Notes: a model not told the origin generated them from the sequence alone. A stretch of DNA of 64,000 nucleotides from Litoribacter ruber (GCF_018500185.1 NZ_JAHBGI010000003.1:248001-312000), one strand, 5' to 3'; shown: positions 53,879 through 63,147, numbered from the stretch's first letter. A program made the numbers and translations.

Positions 53879-54343
53879 ATGGTACGAGTTATGTTTGCAT
53901 TAGTATTTTTGACCTTAAGTTTTCCAATTTTCGCCCAAGATACCTACCCAAGTTATCGCATGACTAATGGTGTACCGGATGCTTCAGGCATTCTAGTTAC
54001 TAATCCCAATCCCACTGGAGGCTTACTGATCTACAACAGCAAAAATGGTCAGGCTACCATGTCTCCCATGAAGATCCGCGAATTTCAACCTGAGGACAAT
54101 GATGTGTTTAATGGAAGGATAAAAAGCGTGAAGGAACCTGAAATGACTTTCAATCCTGAATTGCTACCAGAATACAGGGAGATTAGTGAGTTCATATTAC
54201 CAATCCCATTGCAATCCAGACCCTTGGAGTTTGACATGCCTAATTACTTAAAGCATAGGCCTTCCATACAGATTTCTCCAACCTGGAACAATCCTATTTT
54301 AGAAGAAAAAAAGCAAGGAGACTTTAACCTAAGGCAGGATTAA
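53879..54343 (+). CDS. Secreted hypothetical protein
   Basis: 154 residues with a signal peptide (MFALVFLTLSFPIFAQ). The mature part is Pro-rich and lacks helices or known motifs (LVTNPNPTGGLLIYNSKNGQATMSP, ILPIPLQSRPLEFDMP). I do not recognise a family. It is isolated between a terminator and a convergent small gene; the start at 53879 follows an A-rich leader (AGAAGAGAGCC). Coding status is supported by the signal peptide only. Confidence 0.65.
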   Translation: MVRVMFALVFLTLSFPIFAQDTYPSYRMTNGVPDASGILVTNPNPTGGLLIYNSKNGQATMSPMKIREFQPEDNDVFNGRIKSVKEPEMTFNPELLPEYREISEFILPIPLQSRPLEFDMPNYLKHRPSIQISPTWNNPILEEKKQGDFNLRQD

Positions 54344-54354
54344 TTAAAAACATC

Positions 54355-54546
54355 CTATTTGCCACATACAGAACAAATTTCCGCAGTTGGTTCAAGTGGA
54401 GCTACCCTTCTCAAGGCTTCCTCGCTGTTGTTAAATGGACCTAAGTATCGGCGGTTCATCATATCCGGCATCTGGGCACAGCCCTGAGCATGAATTTTTT
54501 TAACCCCTGAATCTGACAGGTTCTCGTCTATGTAAAAGAATTTCAT
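54355..54546 (-). CDS. Small Cys-containing protein (63 aa)
   Basis: 63 residues from the ATG at 54546. Pattern: IHAQGCAQMPDMMNRRYLGPFNNSEEALRRV ending ICSVCGK (positions ~19-50 and 58-63). The layout H-x-x-G-C-x-x-M-P ... LG-x-F ... A ... C-x-x-C is one I know from short uncharacterised Bacteroidota proteins. One Cys plus a C-x-x-C pair and a His may bind zinc. It is convergent with the secreted protein gene (11 nt apart). Confidence 0.65.
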   Translation of the reverse strand: MKFFYIDENLSDSGVKKIHAQGCAQMPDMMNRRYLGPFNNSEEALRRVAPLEPTAEICSVCGK

Positions 54547-54651
54547 AATACTAAGCAAATCGTTTGACAAGTTAAGCAATCGATTTTAATCCTGAAATAC
54601 CGTAATTAGGGTATTTTTTGATGTTTCTTCCTGTTTTTTCACATTTTTTTC

Positions 54652-54659
54652 TACTTTTG
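54652..54659 (+). promoter_or_regulatory. Possible -7 element of the DMT permease gene
   Basis: TACTTTTG is the same -7 sequence as at the tRNA promoter and lies 46 nt before the ATG at 54706. The -33 region is a T-rich stretch without a clear TTTG at the right distance. Confidence 0.4.
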
Positions 54660-54705
54660 CCAGCCACTTTCAACCCACTAAAGATTTTCATACGCTAAAT
54701 AACCT

Positions 54706-55623
54706 ATGCTTAGAGGAGTATTATTGGTTTTCTTGGGCGCTTCCAGTTTCGGAGTACTCTCTTCAATTGTCAAGTTGGCCTATAAAGATGGCTTTTCTCT
54801 TGGAGAAGTAACGGGAGTTCAGGCCTTTTTTGGTACCATGCTTTTGTGGACGATCTATTTCTTTCAACAAAAAAGCAAATCTGTCCCAAGGACGAAAAAA
54901 GCTTTTAAGCCAAAATTGAGAGTTATTCTGATGGGGACTTCCACAGGACTTGTTAGCATATTTTATTACAAATGTGTCCAATCGGTCCCTGCCTCCATAG
55001 CCATTCTTTTGCTGATGCAGTTTACCTGGATGGGGGTAGTGTTGGACATGGTGTTTTCAAGAAAGTTTCCTTCAAAACTTCAAACCTTATCGGTAATTGG
55101 GGTTCTTTTGGGGACTTTGCTTGCTGGGAATGTATTGCACCAAGGTTTTGAAAACATACAACTCGTCGGCATCTTCTATGGATTGCTGGCGGCACTTTCC
55201 TATAGCTGCTTTTTGATGATCAACAACCGCGTGGGCAACCAATATCCACCAGCATTAAAAAGTGCTTTGATGCTCACAGGAGCATGTATCTTGATATTTT
55301 CAATATTCCCACCCGTGTTCCTTTGGAACGGTTCCCTTGGAAATGGCCTATTGGTTTTCGGAATTCTCTTGGCCCTTTTCGGAACGGTCATCCCTCCCCT
55401 TTTCTTTGCCAAAGGCATACCGGTGGTTGGACTTACCCTAAGTTCGATTCTAAGTGCAGCAGAGTTGCCTGTAGCGGTGTTCATGTCATGGTTTATCCTA
55501 AATGAAACTGTGCTTGGCATACAATGGCTTGGGGTTATCCTTATCCTTGCTGCTATAATTTTGCCCAATGCATTAAAGCTTTTAACTAAAAGCAGTAAGC
55601 TTTCACAAAAAGTATCTGTATAA
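54706..55623 (+). CDS. EamA/DMT-superfamily permease
   Basis: 305 residues with about ten helices and the two EamA repeats: GVLLVFLGASSFGVLSSIVKLAY at the start and GIFYGLLAALSYSCFLMINN in the second half, with EAxLP-type helix ends (LSAAELPVAVFMSWFILNE). These are drug/metabolite exporters of the inner membrane; the substrate cannot be read from sequence. Single gene closed by a 17-bp terminator shared with metG. Confidence 0.9.
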   Translation: MLRGVLLVFLGASSFGVLSSIVKLAYKDGFSLGEVTGVQAFFGTMLLWTIYFFQQKSKSVPRTKKAFKPKLRVILMGTSTGLVSIFYYKCVQSVPASIAILLLMQFTWMGVVLDMVFSRKFPSKLQTLSVIGVLLGTLLAGNVLHQGFENIQLVGIFYGLLAALSYSCFLMINNRVGNQYPPALKSALMLTGACILIFSIFPPVFLWNGSLGNGLLVFGILLALFGTVIPPLFFAKGIPVVGLTLSSILSAAELPVAVFMSWFILNETVLGIQWLGVILILAAIILPNALKLLTKSSKLSQKVSV

Positions 55624-55659
55624 AAAAAGCTTTCCAGATATCTCTGGAAAGCTTTTTTT
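55622..55659. terminator. Bidirectional terminator between the DMT permease gene and metG
   Basis: A perfect 17-bp inverted repeat (55622-55638 and 55643-55659, core GCTTTCCAGA / TCTGGAAAGC) with loop TATC; A7 on the left arm and T7 on the right arm make it work in both directions. Confidence 0.95.
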
Positions 55660-55687
55660 ATTACGTTTTTGATCAGCACTTAATTCA

Positions 55688-57748
55688 TTAACTAATTGAA
55701 GCACCAGAAGTAGTATCCTTATTTGGTTGCAGCAACCTCAAAGATCCATCTTTATCTTCGGCCATCAATATCATGCCTTCAGACTCAACTCCCATCATTT
55801 TGCGCGGCGCCAAATTGATCAACATGGTGACCTGCTTCCCAATGAGATCTGTGGCTTCAAAATGTTCGGCAATTCCGCTCAATACTGTCCTCATTCCCAA
55901 ACCTGTATCCACGAGAAGCTTCAGCAGTTTTTTGGACTTCTTCACCTTTTCGGCTTCCAAAACTGTAACCACCCTCATATCCAGCTTGGTAAAATCGTCA
56001 AATGCTATGATATCCTTCATGGCCGGTACGGTGGCGTTTTGCAGTTCATTCATCTTTTTGGCTTCCAGTAATTTATTGACTTGTTTTTCAACCACCTCAT
56101 CTTCTATTTTCTCAAATAGTAAAGTGGCTTTCTCAATTGGTGTCCCCACCGCTAATATCTTTTCACTGCCCGCATTGCCCCACTGTTTCTGGTTAAGATG
56201 AAGCTTGTCATAAAGCTTTTGTGCGGTGTGAGGCAAGAAAGGTTCTGCTACTATAGCTAGATTAGCCGCAATATTTAGGGCTAAATTTAGAACAGTCGCA
56301 GTTCTCTTCTCATCTGTTTTAATACTTTTCCAAGGCTCGGTATCTGCCAAGTATTTATTCCCTAATCGGGCAAAATCCATGACAAAGGATAGCGCTTCTC
56401 TGAACCTATACTTCTCTATGGAAGCGGCAATTTTATCAGGGAAAGCTTGAAGCTCCGCAATTGTCTCTTCATCAAATGAGCTCCAATTACCGGCAGCTGG
56501 TACCTGACCATCAAAATATTTGTGGGTGAGCACTACGGCGCGATTGATAAAATTCCCAAACACCGCTACCAGTTCAGAGTTGTTTCTGGATTGAAAGTCC
56601 TTCCAAGTAAAGTCATTATCCTTGGTTTCCGGTGCATTGGCGGTGAGCACATAGCGCAACACATCCTGTTTATCGGGAAATTCCTCCAAATATTCATGAA
56701 GCCATACAGCCCAGTTGCGGGAAGTCGAGATCTTATCCCCTTCCAGGTTTAGGAATTCATTGGCCGGCACATTGTCAGGCAAAACAAACTCGCCATGGGT
56801 TTTCAGAATGGCCGGGAAAATGATGCAATGAAACACAATGTTGTCCTTTCCGATAAAGTGAACCAACTTGGTATCCTTGTCTTTCCAGTAAGGTTCCCAA
56901 TCGATCCCCTTTTCCTGAGCCCACTCTTTGGTGGAACTGATATAGCCAATTGGCGCATCAAACCACACATACAAAACTTTGCCTTCGGCACCTTCCACCG
57001 GCACGGGCACACCCCAATCCATATCCCGAGTCATGGAACGGGCCTGCAACCCTTCTCCAGCTTCCAACCAAGAACGGCATTGACCTAGCACATTGTTTTT
57101 CCAGTCGCCTTGGTGCTCCTCAAGAATCCATTTTTTTAAGAACTCGGTATATTTACCGAGGTCCAAAAACCAATGCTTCGTTTCTTTAAGCACCGGAACA
57201 TTTCCGCTCAGCTTGGATCTTGGATTTATAAGATCCGTCGGGTTTAACGAAGTGCCGCACTTTTCGCACTGGTCACCATAGGCCGATTCGTATCCGCATT
57301 TTGGGCAAGTACCCTCAATGTACCTATCTGCCAAAAATTGGTTGGCCTCTTCATCGTAATACTGTTCGGTGGTTTGCTCCATAAACTCACCTTTTTCATA
57401 CAAATCCTTAAAAAACTCCGAAGCCGTTTCATGGTGGATTTTGGAGGAAGTTCTGGAGTAATGGTCAAAACTGATCCCAAATTTCTCAAAACTCTCCTTC
57501 ATCTGAGCATTGTATCGGTCTACAATCTCCTGGGGAGTTTTGCCTTCCTTCTTAGCCTTAATCGTAATGGCTACACCATGCTCGTCAGACCCACATATGT
57601 AGGCCACATCCCGCTTTTGGGAACGTAAATAACGAACATATATATCGGATGGAATATAGCATCCCGCCATATGGCCTATATGCAATGGGCCGTTGGCATA
57701 AGGCAGGGCTGCTGTGATGGTATATCTTTTGAATTCTTTGTTGCTCAT
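55688..57748 (-). CDS. metG: Methionyl-tRNA synthetase
   Basis: 686 residues from the ATG at 57748 (an in-frame TTG at 57757 is less likely). Class I synthetase: HIGH motif in [16 protein letters not shown], a four-Cys zinc knuckle ([18 protein letters not shown]), the KMSKS-type loop DKISTSRNW, and an anticodon-binding helical domain. Residues ~575-686 form the C-terminal EMAPII/Arc1p tRNA-binding OB domain ([20 protein letters not shown]). Monocistronic. Confidence 0.97.
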   Translation of the reverse strand: MSNKEFKRYTITAALPYANGPLHIGHMAGCYIPSDIYVRYLRSQKRDVAYICGSDEHGVAITIKAKKEGKTPQEIVDRYNAQMKESFEKFGISFDHYSRTSSKIHHETASEFFKDLYEKGEFMEQTTEQYYDEEANQFLADRYIEGTCPKCGYESAYGDQCEKCGTSLNPTDLINPRSKLSGNVPVLKETKHWFLDLGKYTEFLKKWILEEHQGDWKNNVLGQCRSWLEAGEGLQARSMTRDMDWGVPVPVEGAEGKVLYVWFDAPIGYISSTKEWAQEKGIDWEPYWKDKDTKLVHFIGKDNIVFHCIIFPAILKTHGEFVLPDNVPANEFLNLEGDKISTSRNWAVWLHEYLEEFPDKQDVLRYVLTANAPETKDNDFTWKDFQSRNNSELVAVFGNFINRAVVLTHKYFDGQVPAAGNWSSFDEETIAELQAFPDKIAASIEKYRFREALSFVMDFARLGNKYLADTEPWKSIKTDEKRTATVLNLALNIAANLAIVAEPFLPHTAQKLYDKLHLNQKQWGNAGSEKILAVGTPIEKATLLFEKIEDEVVEKQVNKLLEAKKMNELQNATVPAMKDIIAFDDFTKLDMRVVTVLEAEKVKKSKKLLKLLVDTGLGMRTVLSGIAEHFEATDLIGKQVTMLINLAPRKMMGVESEGMILMAEDKDGSLRLLQPNKDTTSGASIS

Positions 57749-57754
57749 AGCTTG

Positions 57755-57783
57755 CAAAGATAGGGAAAAGTGGCTTTAACAAA
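57755..57783 (-). promoter_or_regulatory. Possible metG promoter
   Basis: On the minus strand TTTG (57780-57783), a 17-nt spacer and TATCTTTG (57755-57762) resemble the Bacteroidota consensus. The -7 element ends only 6 nt before the metG ATG, implying a very short leader; the spacer is slightly short. Confidence 0.4.
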
Positions 57784-57811
57784 TAAAAAAACACCTGCTT
57801 TAAGGCAGGTG
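57784..57811 (-). terminator. Terminator of the tandem beta-barrel genes
   Basis: CACCTGC (57792-57798) pairs with GCAGGTG (57805-57811) and on the minus strand is followed by a T-run (A-run 57784-57790). It lies 30 nt after the stop of the downstream barrel gene and partly coincides with the metG promoter region. Confidence 0.8.
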
Positions 57812-57840
57812 ATTGTATTTATAGTGTTAAGATTTGGGGT

Positions 57841-58344
57841 TTAAAATGCATATCCAAAGGAAAGCTGCGGCCACAATGGCCAAAAGACTGTTGAGTCAAA
57901 AACTGGTGTAATACCCGCTCGAAACAAAAACCCACCGTCAGTCGGCTCCAATCTGTAACCAATACTCATTGTACCAAAAGCTCCAGAAGCCCTGTCTCTT
58001 TCGCCGACGGGCCCAAAACCGTTGTCAGTTTCAGCCGATCCGGCTACAATGGTAGCGCCGATGCCCACTTCAAAAAAGTGTTTTTCATGACCAAACAAAT
58101 AGTTAACTAATAAAGGTACGGTGGTGAGGCGTACTCCCTCAATTGCTATGTAACCGATTCCGGCACGACCGCCGAAGCCGTTCATGCTTTGGGAAAACCT
58201 GGTGTCATAATTGACAGAATATAGCAATCCATTTCCTAAAACCTCCACAAAGACTCCTTGACTTTTTGATCTTTCAGGGGCTTGAGCATTGCAAATATTG
58301 GCTACAAAAAACAGAATTACTGCACTAAATAAAAGCTTCTTCAT
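57841..58344 (-). CDS. Small outer-membrane beta-barrel-like protein, copy 2
   Basis: 167 residues from the ATG at 58344, with a signal peptide ending ANICNAQ (~21). Strands alternate polar and hydrophobic residues (VFVEVLGNGLLYSVNYDTRF, HFFEVGIGATIVAG, GTMSIGYRLEPTDGGFLFRAGITPVF) and it ends WPLWPQLSFGYAF with a C-terminal Phe, as typical for porin-like proteins. Clearly paralogous to the gene 25 nt upstream. Function unknown. Confidence 0.8.
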   Translation of the reverse strand: MKKLLFSAVILFFVANICNAQAPERSKSQGVFVEVLGNGLLYSVNYDTRFSQSMNGFGGRAGIGYIAIEGVRLTTVPLLVNYLFGHEKHFFEVGIGATIVAGSAETDNGFGPVGERDRASGAFGTMSIGYRLEPTDGGFLFRAGITPVFDSTVFWPLWPQLSFGYAF

Positions 58345-58369
58345 AAATATAAAAGATAAGTTAGTAAAA

Positions 58370-58924
58370 TTAGTTAAAAGCATAACCGAACCCTATGCCG
58401 AACCAAAGCGGCCAGAATCCATTGTGGTTAAAGATTGGGTTGAGATTGGCTTTGAAGGTAAATCCACCGTCCACTGGCACTCTTCGGTATCCCAAGTTGA
58501 GGGTTCCCATAAGGGCTGGAGTATTGCCGGTATCCAAGATGAAATTCCAATTTTCACTAGTGGTGATAGTTGGTGTTCCCCAGTAGGAGGTGTAAGTATC
58601 CCTATACCTTACAAAAGTCGCCCCACCACCGATTTCAAAATAATGCTTATCTCTTCCCAAAAGCCTATTGATTTGAAGAGGAATAGTTAACATGCTAGTT
58701 CTGGAATTTTCACCCTCATTGATGGCCCAGCCTCCGGCGCCGATACGCATCCCCCAGGAATCTACACGGTGTTTGTCAAACCGGAAATCATAATTTACGG
58801 AATAAGGCAACCCCGCTCCACCGAGTTCGACATATACTGATTTGGTGGGTGGACCATACACATCCTGCGCATATGCAGGAAGGAAAAGAAGCGCTAGAAG
58901 CGCTGACATTAGAAGTACTTTCAT
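58370..58924 (-). CDS. Small outer-membrane beta-barrel-like protein, copy 1
   Basis: 184 residues with signal peptide MSALLALLFLPAYAQ. It shares with the downstream copy YVELGGAGLPYSVNYDFRF, LTIPLQINRLLGRDKHYFEIGGGATFV, GTLNLGYRRVPVDGGFTFKANLNPIF and the end FWPLWFGIGFGYAF(N). The pair probably arose by tandem duplication. Eight to ten beta strands; likely an outer-membrane or surface protein of unknown role. Confidence 0.82.
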   Translation of the reverse strand: MKVLLMSALLALLFLPAYAQDVYGPPTKSVYVELGGAGLPYSVNYDFRFDKHRVDSWGMRIGAGGWAINEGENSRTSMLTIPLQINRLLGRDKHYFEIGGGATFVRYRDTYTSYWGTPTITTSENWNFILDTGNTPALMGTLNLGYRRVPVDGGFTFKANLNPIFNHNGFWPLWFGIGFGYAFN

Positions 58925-59028
58925 AAATTCAGACTAAAGACTTCTTAAATATAGGAAGATTTTCTGAACTGAAAGTTTTAATGTAAAAAATCTTATTATT
59001 TGATTCTTATGACTGTTACCAGCAAAGT

Positions 59029-59829
59029 TTACCAAGAATCGACCAACTTCTGTATGGTAAGCATTACCTTGTTTTTGACATGAGTGGCAGGAACTCTCTT
59101 TGTAAAAGTATCCACCCAAAACAGAATGGTTATGACAACGGTACCTCCAGAGATGTCTTTTACCTGTATGGAGGTTTTTCGTCTGCCTTTAAGCACACCT
59201 TCAACCTTATTTACTTCAATCTCAATCTGCTTAAGCAGGGCGTCGTAGTCAGACTTTGCAGGGATATTGATATCAAACCCATGCCTTAAAAAACCGTCAA
59301 TGGTAAAATTGGTCAAAGGACTTTTGACAATGGTCCCATTGGGCATATACACATCCTTGCCATCGAAGGTCTTGATCTGGGTATCCCTCAGGTTTAGGGC
59401 AACCACCCTCCCCTGCACGCCCACGATTTCAATGGTGTCACCAATCCTGAAAGGCCGCTTAAATGCCAATAAAATCCCCGCCAGAAAGTTCTCCCCGATA
59501 TCTTTAAGGGCAAAACCGATGACAAAGGCTGTAATGCCCGCTCCGGCCAAAATACTACCGACCATACCCGTGAGCCCCCAAAATCTCAGCACGAAGAGCA
59601 AACCCAAAATAAAAATCAAAGACCCAATCAGTCTGGCAAAAAAGGAGGCCAGCAGGGAATCATTCATGTTTTTCTGCAAACGGCTGGTTGAAAGTCTCTT
59701 TACATAATAGCTTATATACCAAAAGACAACCAACAAAACCAATGCGATAAGCAACCTTGGCGTGATGGCCACAAGCGTGTCATAATATTCACCAAATTGC
59801 CCCCGGATATCCGATAGAAAAGTCTCCAT
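59029..59829 (-). CDS. Small-conductance mechanosensitive channel (MscS family)
   Basis: 266 residues, close to E. coli MscS (286). Three helices (~25-45, 65-85, 93-117), the last being the pore-lining TM3 with Gly/Ala packing (GMVGSILAGAGITAFVIGFALKDIGENFLAGILL). Then the beta domain (IGDTIEIVGVQGRVVALNLRDTQIKTFDGKDVYMPNG) and the alpha/beta cage (residues ~170-260). It opens under membrane tension to release solutes in hypo-osmotic shock. Its promoter region would be the repeat-bearing stretch at 59830-60308. Confidence 0.94.
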   Translation of the reverse strand: METFLSDIRGQFGEYYDTLVAITPRLLIALVLLVVFWYISYYVKRLSTSRLQKNMNDSLLASFFARLIGSLIFILGLLFVLRFWGLTGMVGSILAGAGITAFVIGFALKDIGENFLAGILLAFKRPFRIGDTIEIVGVQGRVVALNLRDTQIKTFDGKDVYMPNGTIVKSPLTNFTIDGFLRHGFDINIPAKSDYDALLKQIEIEVNKVEGVLKGRRKTSIQVKDISGGTVVITILFWVDTFTKRVPATHVKNKVMLTIQKLVDSW

Positions 59830-60008
59830 TCAAAAAGTTTAGATTTTAGCTCTTAGAAGCAAAAAAAGCACCAAATGTCAACCCTGCCAAGACTCCTCCT
59901 CACCCATATCCGACAATAGTTTTATTTACATTAAAGCAGACAACAGACAGGAAATTATAGAAAGCAACCTAACTCATTAACCCTCTTTTTTACAATCACA
60001 TAAATATT

Positions 60009-60099
60009 TTCAACCTATTATAAACCAGTGTTAAACCAATAACAGATTGTTTTAACACTGGTTTAGCACTGGTTAAATACTGGTTTTTGATTGGTTAAA
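60009..60099. repeat. Strict 11-bp-phased repeat array in two orientations
   Basis: Contiguous 11-mers. Minus orientation (written on the plus strand): TTCAACCTATT (60009), ATAAACCAGTG (60020), TTAAACCAATA (60031). After ACA (60042-60044), plus orientation: GATTGTTTTAA (60045), CACTGGTTTAG (60056), CACTGGTTAAA (60067), TACTGGTTTTT (60078), GATTGGTTAAA (60089). Consensus nAYTGGTTWWW with the core at exactly one step per 11 bp. The inner part also forms a 14-bp perfect inverted repeat (60022-60035 with 60051-60064). Confidence 0.75.
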
Positions 60100-60125
60100 A
60101 TGTTCCTGACCACTCCCTTTTCCTT

Positions 60126-60161
60126 AAAAAAATAAAGAGGAGCCCCCATTAGTGAAGCTCC
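60126..60161 (-). terminator. Weak terminator candidate for the M28 gene
   Basis: On the minus strand GGAGC ... GCTCC (60157-60161 with 60139-60143, 13-nt loop) is followed by TCTTTATTTTTTT. It is ~150 nt beyond the M28 stop, so the assignment is tentative. Confidence 0.4.
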
Positions 60162-60247
60162 TTTCTCATTTGAAATGTGAACGTGGTAAATAATTTTTAC
60201 CGTAACTTCTTCGCTAAGAATTATTCCTGCCTTTTGCCGGTAGAAAG

Positions 60248-60267
60248 CTCAGTGAAACTCAGTGAAA
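60248..60267. repeat. Two tandem copies of CTCAGTGAAA
   Basis: Exact 10-bp direct repeat at 60248-60257 and 60258-60267, followed by CACTGTG. Probably part of a decayed intergenic repeat. Confidence 0.5.
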
Positions 60268-60308
60268 CACTGTGTCCATTTCTTTTCGCGAAGGGGGTTT
60301 AAGTTCGC

Positions 60309-61964
60309 TCATTTCATATACGCATCTCTAGTCGCCTTGAATTCCGACCCTTCTTTCCAGTTAGGCCAATCCTTGCCAAGTGCCAATTTCCTTCCTACAT
60401 GGTACAACAGCTCTACATCATCTACTGCACCGTCAAGATTCCACCTCTGAGGATCGTATTCATCACTTGGCTTATGGTAGTATTGGGCAGTATAGTTATC
60501 CTGAAGCTCTTTTCCATATTCCTTGCCCTTTTCGGCATGATCGATTCCCGTACCAGTATATAGTGCGGGTATGCCAATTTTAGCGAAATTAAAATGGTCG
60601 GAACGGAAATAGTAGCCTGCTGAAGGGGTTGGTTCTGGCGAGGTATAGCGCCCCACCTTATCAGCCTCGTCGGTCAGCGTTTCTTCAAGTTCAGATTGGC
60701 CCATTCCCACCAAAACGATATCCTTCATTTTACCATAAGGATTGATGCCGTCCATATTGATATTGGCGACTGTTTTTTCTTTGGGGAAAACAGGGTTTTC
60801 GGCGTAGTAAGCAGACCCCCAAAGGCCTTGCTCTTCAGCCGTTACGGCCAAAAAGACCACCGTCCGTTCCGGCTTTTCATCAGCTTGCTTAAATGCCCGG
60901 GCGATTTCAAGCAAAGCGGCGGTACCGCTTGCGTTGTCCAAAGCCCCGTTATAGATACTGTCCCCAGTTTCATCGGGTTTTCCGATGCCCAAGTGGTCCC
61001 AATGGGCGGTATAGATGATATACTCATCCGAACGCTTGCTGCCCTCTAATTTGGCTATTACATTTTTGGACACATCATATTCAGCCATAACCTCAAGGGA
61101 AGAGGAGGCTTTCATGTTCATCGGCACCGCCTGAAAATCTGACTTTCTGGCTTTGGCCAGCATTTCCCGCTCATTAAGGCCTGCTAGATCAAACAGCTTA
61201 TTGGCCACCGACAAGGTCACCCAACCCTCGAAAGCAGGTTTGTATGCTGTGGATGACCTATCATCCAAATACAGCTTAGAGGTGTTCCAGTTGTTTTGAA
61301 CCACGTTGAAACCATAGCCTGCTGGAATGGTATTGTGAACGATCAGGCAGCCCAACGCGCCTTGTCTGGCCGCCTCCTCATATTTATAGGTCCAGCGCCC
61401 GTAGTAAGTCATCGTGTTGCCTTTGAAAAGCTCGGCATCTTCTGTACCGAAACCTGGATCATTTACCAACACGACAACGATTTTGTCCTTGACGTCAATA
61501 TTCTTATAATCATCCCAACCATATTCCGTGGCTACAATTCCAAAGCCTGCAAACACCAACTCCGCATCTTCAAAGCTAACTTTCTCCTCGGTCCGCTGGG
61601 TCCAGATCACATAATCCTTTAGCCCTTCCAGTTCAAGATCCCCCTTCTCACTCACCACTTTCATGCTTGAAGCAGGCGAGGCCGTAATTTTCATCAAGGG
61701 TACCTCTTGAAAATAACTTCCGTTATTGCCAGGTTCCAAACCCATTTCTTCAAAATTTGACTTGAGGTAGTTGATAGTTTTGGTTTCTCCTTCCGTAAAG
61801 GGCATCCTACCTAAAAAATTATCTGAGGCCAGAGTTTGAATGTGCTTTTCAAGGTTTTCTTTTTTGATGAGATCAGATCCTTGTCCGTAATTTGCCAAGT
61901 CCTGCTGACAGGAAAACAGCAGGCCAAGTCCAGTCAATCCCAATAAGGTATACTTTGTTTTCAT
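60309..61964 (-). CDS. M28-family zinc peptidase, lipoprotein
   Basis: 551 residues from the ATG at 61964, where the lipoprotein signal begins (YTLLGLTGLGLLFSCQQD, Cys ~19). A PA-like insert (~100-270) precedes the M28 core: TAHWDHLGIG (zinc His-Asp), DNASGTAALLEIARAF (bridging Asp), VTAEEQGLWGSAYYAENP (catalytic Glu-Glu), NINMDGINPYG (zinc Asp), SDHFNFAKIGIPALYTGTG (zinc His). Acts as a periplasmic or surface aminopeptidase-type enzyme on peptides. Single gene. Confidence 0.94.
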   Translation of the reverse strand: MKTKYTLLGLTGLGLLFSCQQDLANYGQGSDLIKKENLEKHIQTLASDNFLGRMPFTEGETKTINYLKSNFEEMGLEPGNNGSYFQEVPLMKITASPASSMKVVSEKGDLELEGLKDYVIWTQRTEEKVSFEDAELVFAGFGIVATEYGWDDYKNIDVKDKIVVVLVNDPGFGTEDAELFKGNTMTYYGRWTYKYEEAARQGALGCLIVHNTIPAGYGFNVVQNNWNTSKLYLDDRSSTAYKPAFEGWVTLSVANKLFDLAGLNEREMLAKARKSDFQAVPMNMKASSSLEVMAEYDVSKNVIAKLEGSKRSDEYIIYTAHWDHLGIGKPDETGDSIYNGALDNASGTAALLEIARAFKQADEKPERTVVFLAVTAEEQGLWGSAYYAENPVFPKEKTVANINMDGINPYGKMKDIVLVGMGQSELEETLTDEADKVGRYTSPEPTPSAGYYFRSDHFNFAKIGIPALYTGTGIDHAEKGKEYGKELQDNYTAQYYHKPSDEYDPQRWNLDGAVDDVELLYHVGRKLALGKDWPNWKEGSEFKATRDAYMK

Positions 61965-62081
61965 AAAATTGCTGATATGTGTATTAAACCCCATCAAGAT
62001 ACTCAAAAATTATAGATCAAGTAAATAGCCATTGGAATTTGAGGGAAAAGCGCCTAGTTTTAAGATTAAAATCCAAAAGAC

Positions 62082-63113
62082 ATGTTAAGAAAAATACTGA
62101 TCGTACTGCTGGTGTTGGCAGTGATCATGGCCATAGGATATGTTTCCGGTCCCCGGCAACGAATCTCACCCCTGACTGGTGATTACCCGGAAGTTCCTAT
62201 TGACCCCTTAGAACTTGATGCCTACCTCCAATTGCGAGAGGACACGGTGAAAGGCCTCAAAGAAGACAATGAGGCCAAAATCATCTGGGCAGATTCCTCC
62301 ACTAAACACAAAACTGAATACGCTTTTGTCTACATCCACGGCTTTGGGGCCAGTGAGAAAGAGGGACATCCCCTGCACAGGGAGCTTGCGCAGTATTTTG
62401 GGGCAAACCTGTTTTTGACCAGGCTTCCAGAACATGGCATTGACAGAAATGACGCCTTCCGGCATTTGAGTGCCCAGCAATTGGCTGATGCGGCGCGTGA
62501 GGCCTACTCTATAGGCAAGGCAATAGGCGACAAGGTGGTGGTGATTGGCACTTCCATGGGTGGGGCTTTGACTTTGATGCTTGGCTCGGAACAAGAGGAC
62601 ATTGAGGCATTAGTCCTTCTTTCGCCTGCCATCAGGGATTTTGAAGGCCGTTTGGAATTACTCTTTCAACCCTGGATGACTAATCTTTTGGCATCAGCCA
62701 TTACCAATGAGGAGGGCGTCCAGATAATTGAAAGATCAGGCGACAAAGCCCAATATTGGTCTGAGCAATACCATGTGAATGCCTATACCAGCCTTGCCGT
62801 CCTGCTGAAATCAAAAATGAACACCGATACTTTTGAACAAATTAAGCAACCCGTTTTCATGGGGTATTATTACAAGGATGATGAAAATCAAGACTTTGTA
62901 GTGTCTGTCCCGGCCATGCTGGATATGTTTGAGGAATTGGGAACGGATGAGAAGTTGAAGGTAAAGATGGCTTTTCCTGAGGCTAACGACCATGTTATCG
63001 GCTCGGCTATTACCTCTGAGGACTGGCAGTCAGTACTGGAAGCTTGCAAAGAGTTTCTTTCTCAGCGAGTTGGCATTCCGGTACCTATCGAGGAAGTTGA
63101 ATACGCAAAATAA
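62082..63113 (+). CDS. Membrane-anchored alpha/beta hydrolase (esterase-like)
   Basis: 343 residues with an N-terminal signal anchor (LIVLLVLAVIMAIGYVS). Alpha/beta-hydrolase motifs: oxyanion YIHGFGASEKEG, nucleophile elbow VIGTSMGGALTLML (Ser in G-T-S-M-G), a late acid in YYYKDDENQDF and His in EANDHVIGSAI. It resembles carboxylesterase/monoacylglycerol-lipase-like enzymes. The substrate is unknown; the active site faces the periplasm. Confidence 0.88.
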   Translation: MLRKILIVLLVLAVIMAIGYVSGPRQRISPLTGDYPEVPIDPLELDAYLQLREDTVKGLKEDNEAKIIWADSSTKHKTEYAFVYIHGFGASEKEGHPLHRELAQYFGANLFLTRLPEHGIDRNDAFRHLSAQQLADAAREAYSIGKAIGDKVVVIGTSMGGALTLMLGSEQEDIEALVLLSPAIRDFEGRLELLFQPWMTNLLASAITNEEGVQIIERSGDKAQYWSEQYHVNAYTSLAVLLKSKMNTDTFEQIKQPVFMGYYYKDDENQDFVVSVPAMLDMFEELGTDEKLKVKMAFPEANDHVIGSAITSEDWQSVLEACKEFLSQRVGIPVPIEEVEYAK

Positions 63114-63147
63114 TTTAATTTCAAGAGGGCAAAATATGGTCTATCGG

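Larger units (their letters stand above)
59830..60308. other. 479-nt intergenic region with phased repeats, no gene
   Basis: Lies upstream of the MscS gene and downstream of the M28 gene (both minus strand). No credible ORF. From left to right: an unremarkable AT-rich part (59830-60008), the 11-bp phased repeat array (60009-60099), a hairpin usable as a minus-strand terminator (60126-60161), and a segment with the 10-bp tandem CTCAGTGAAA (60248-60267) that resembles dispersed degenerate intergenic repeats seen in Bacteroidota. Confidence 0.6.

Noticed and set aside
60229-60308. Pseudogene remnant next to the M28 gene
   Set aside because: No frame resembles a protein; the tandem CTCAGTGAAA fits decayed intergenic repeat better.
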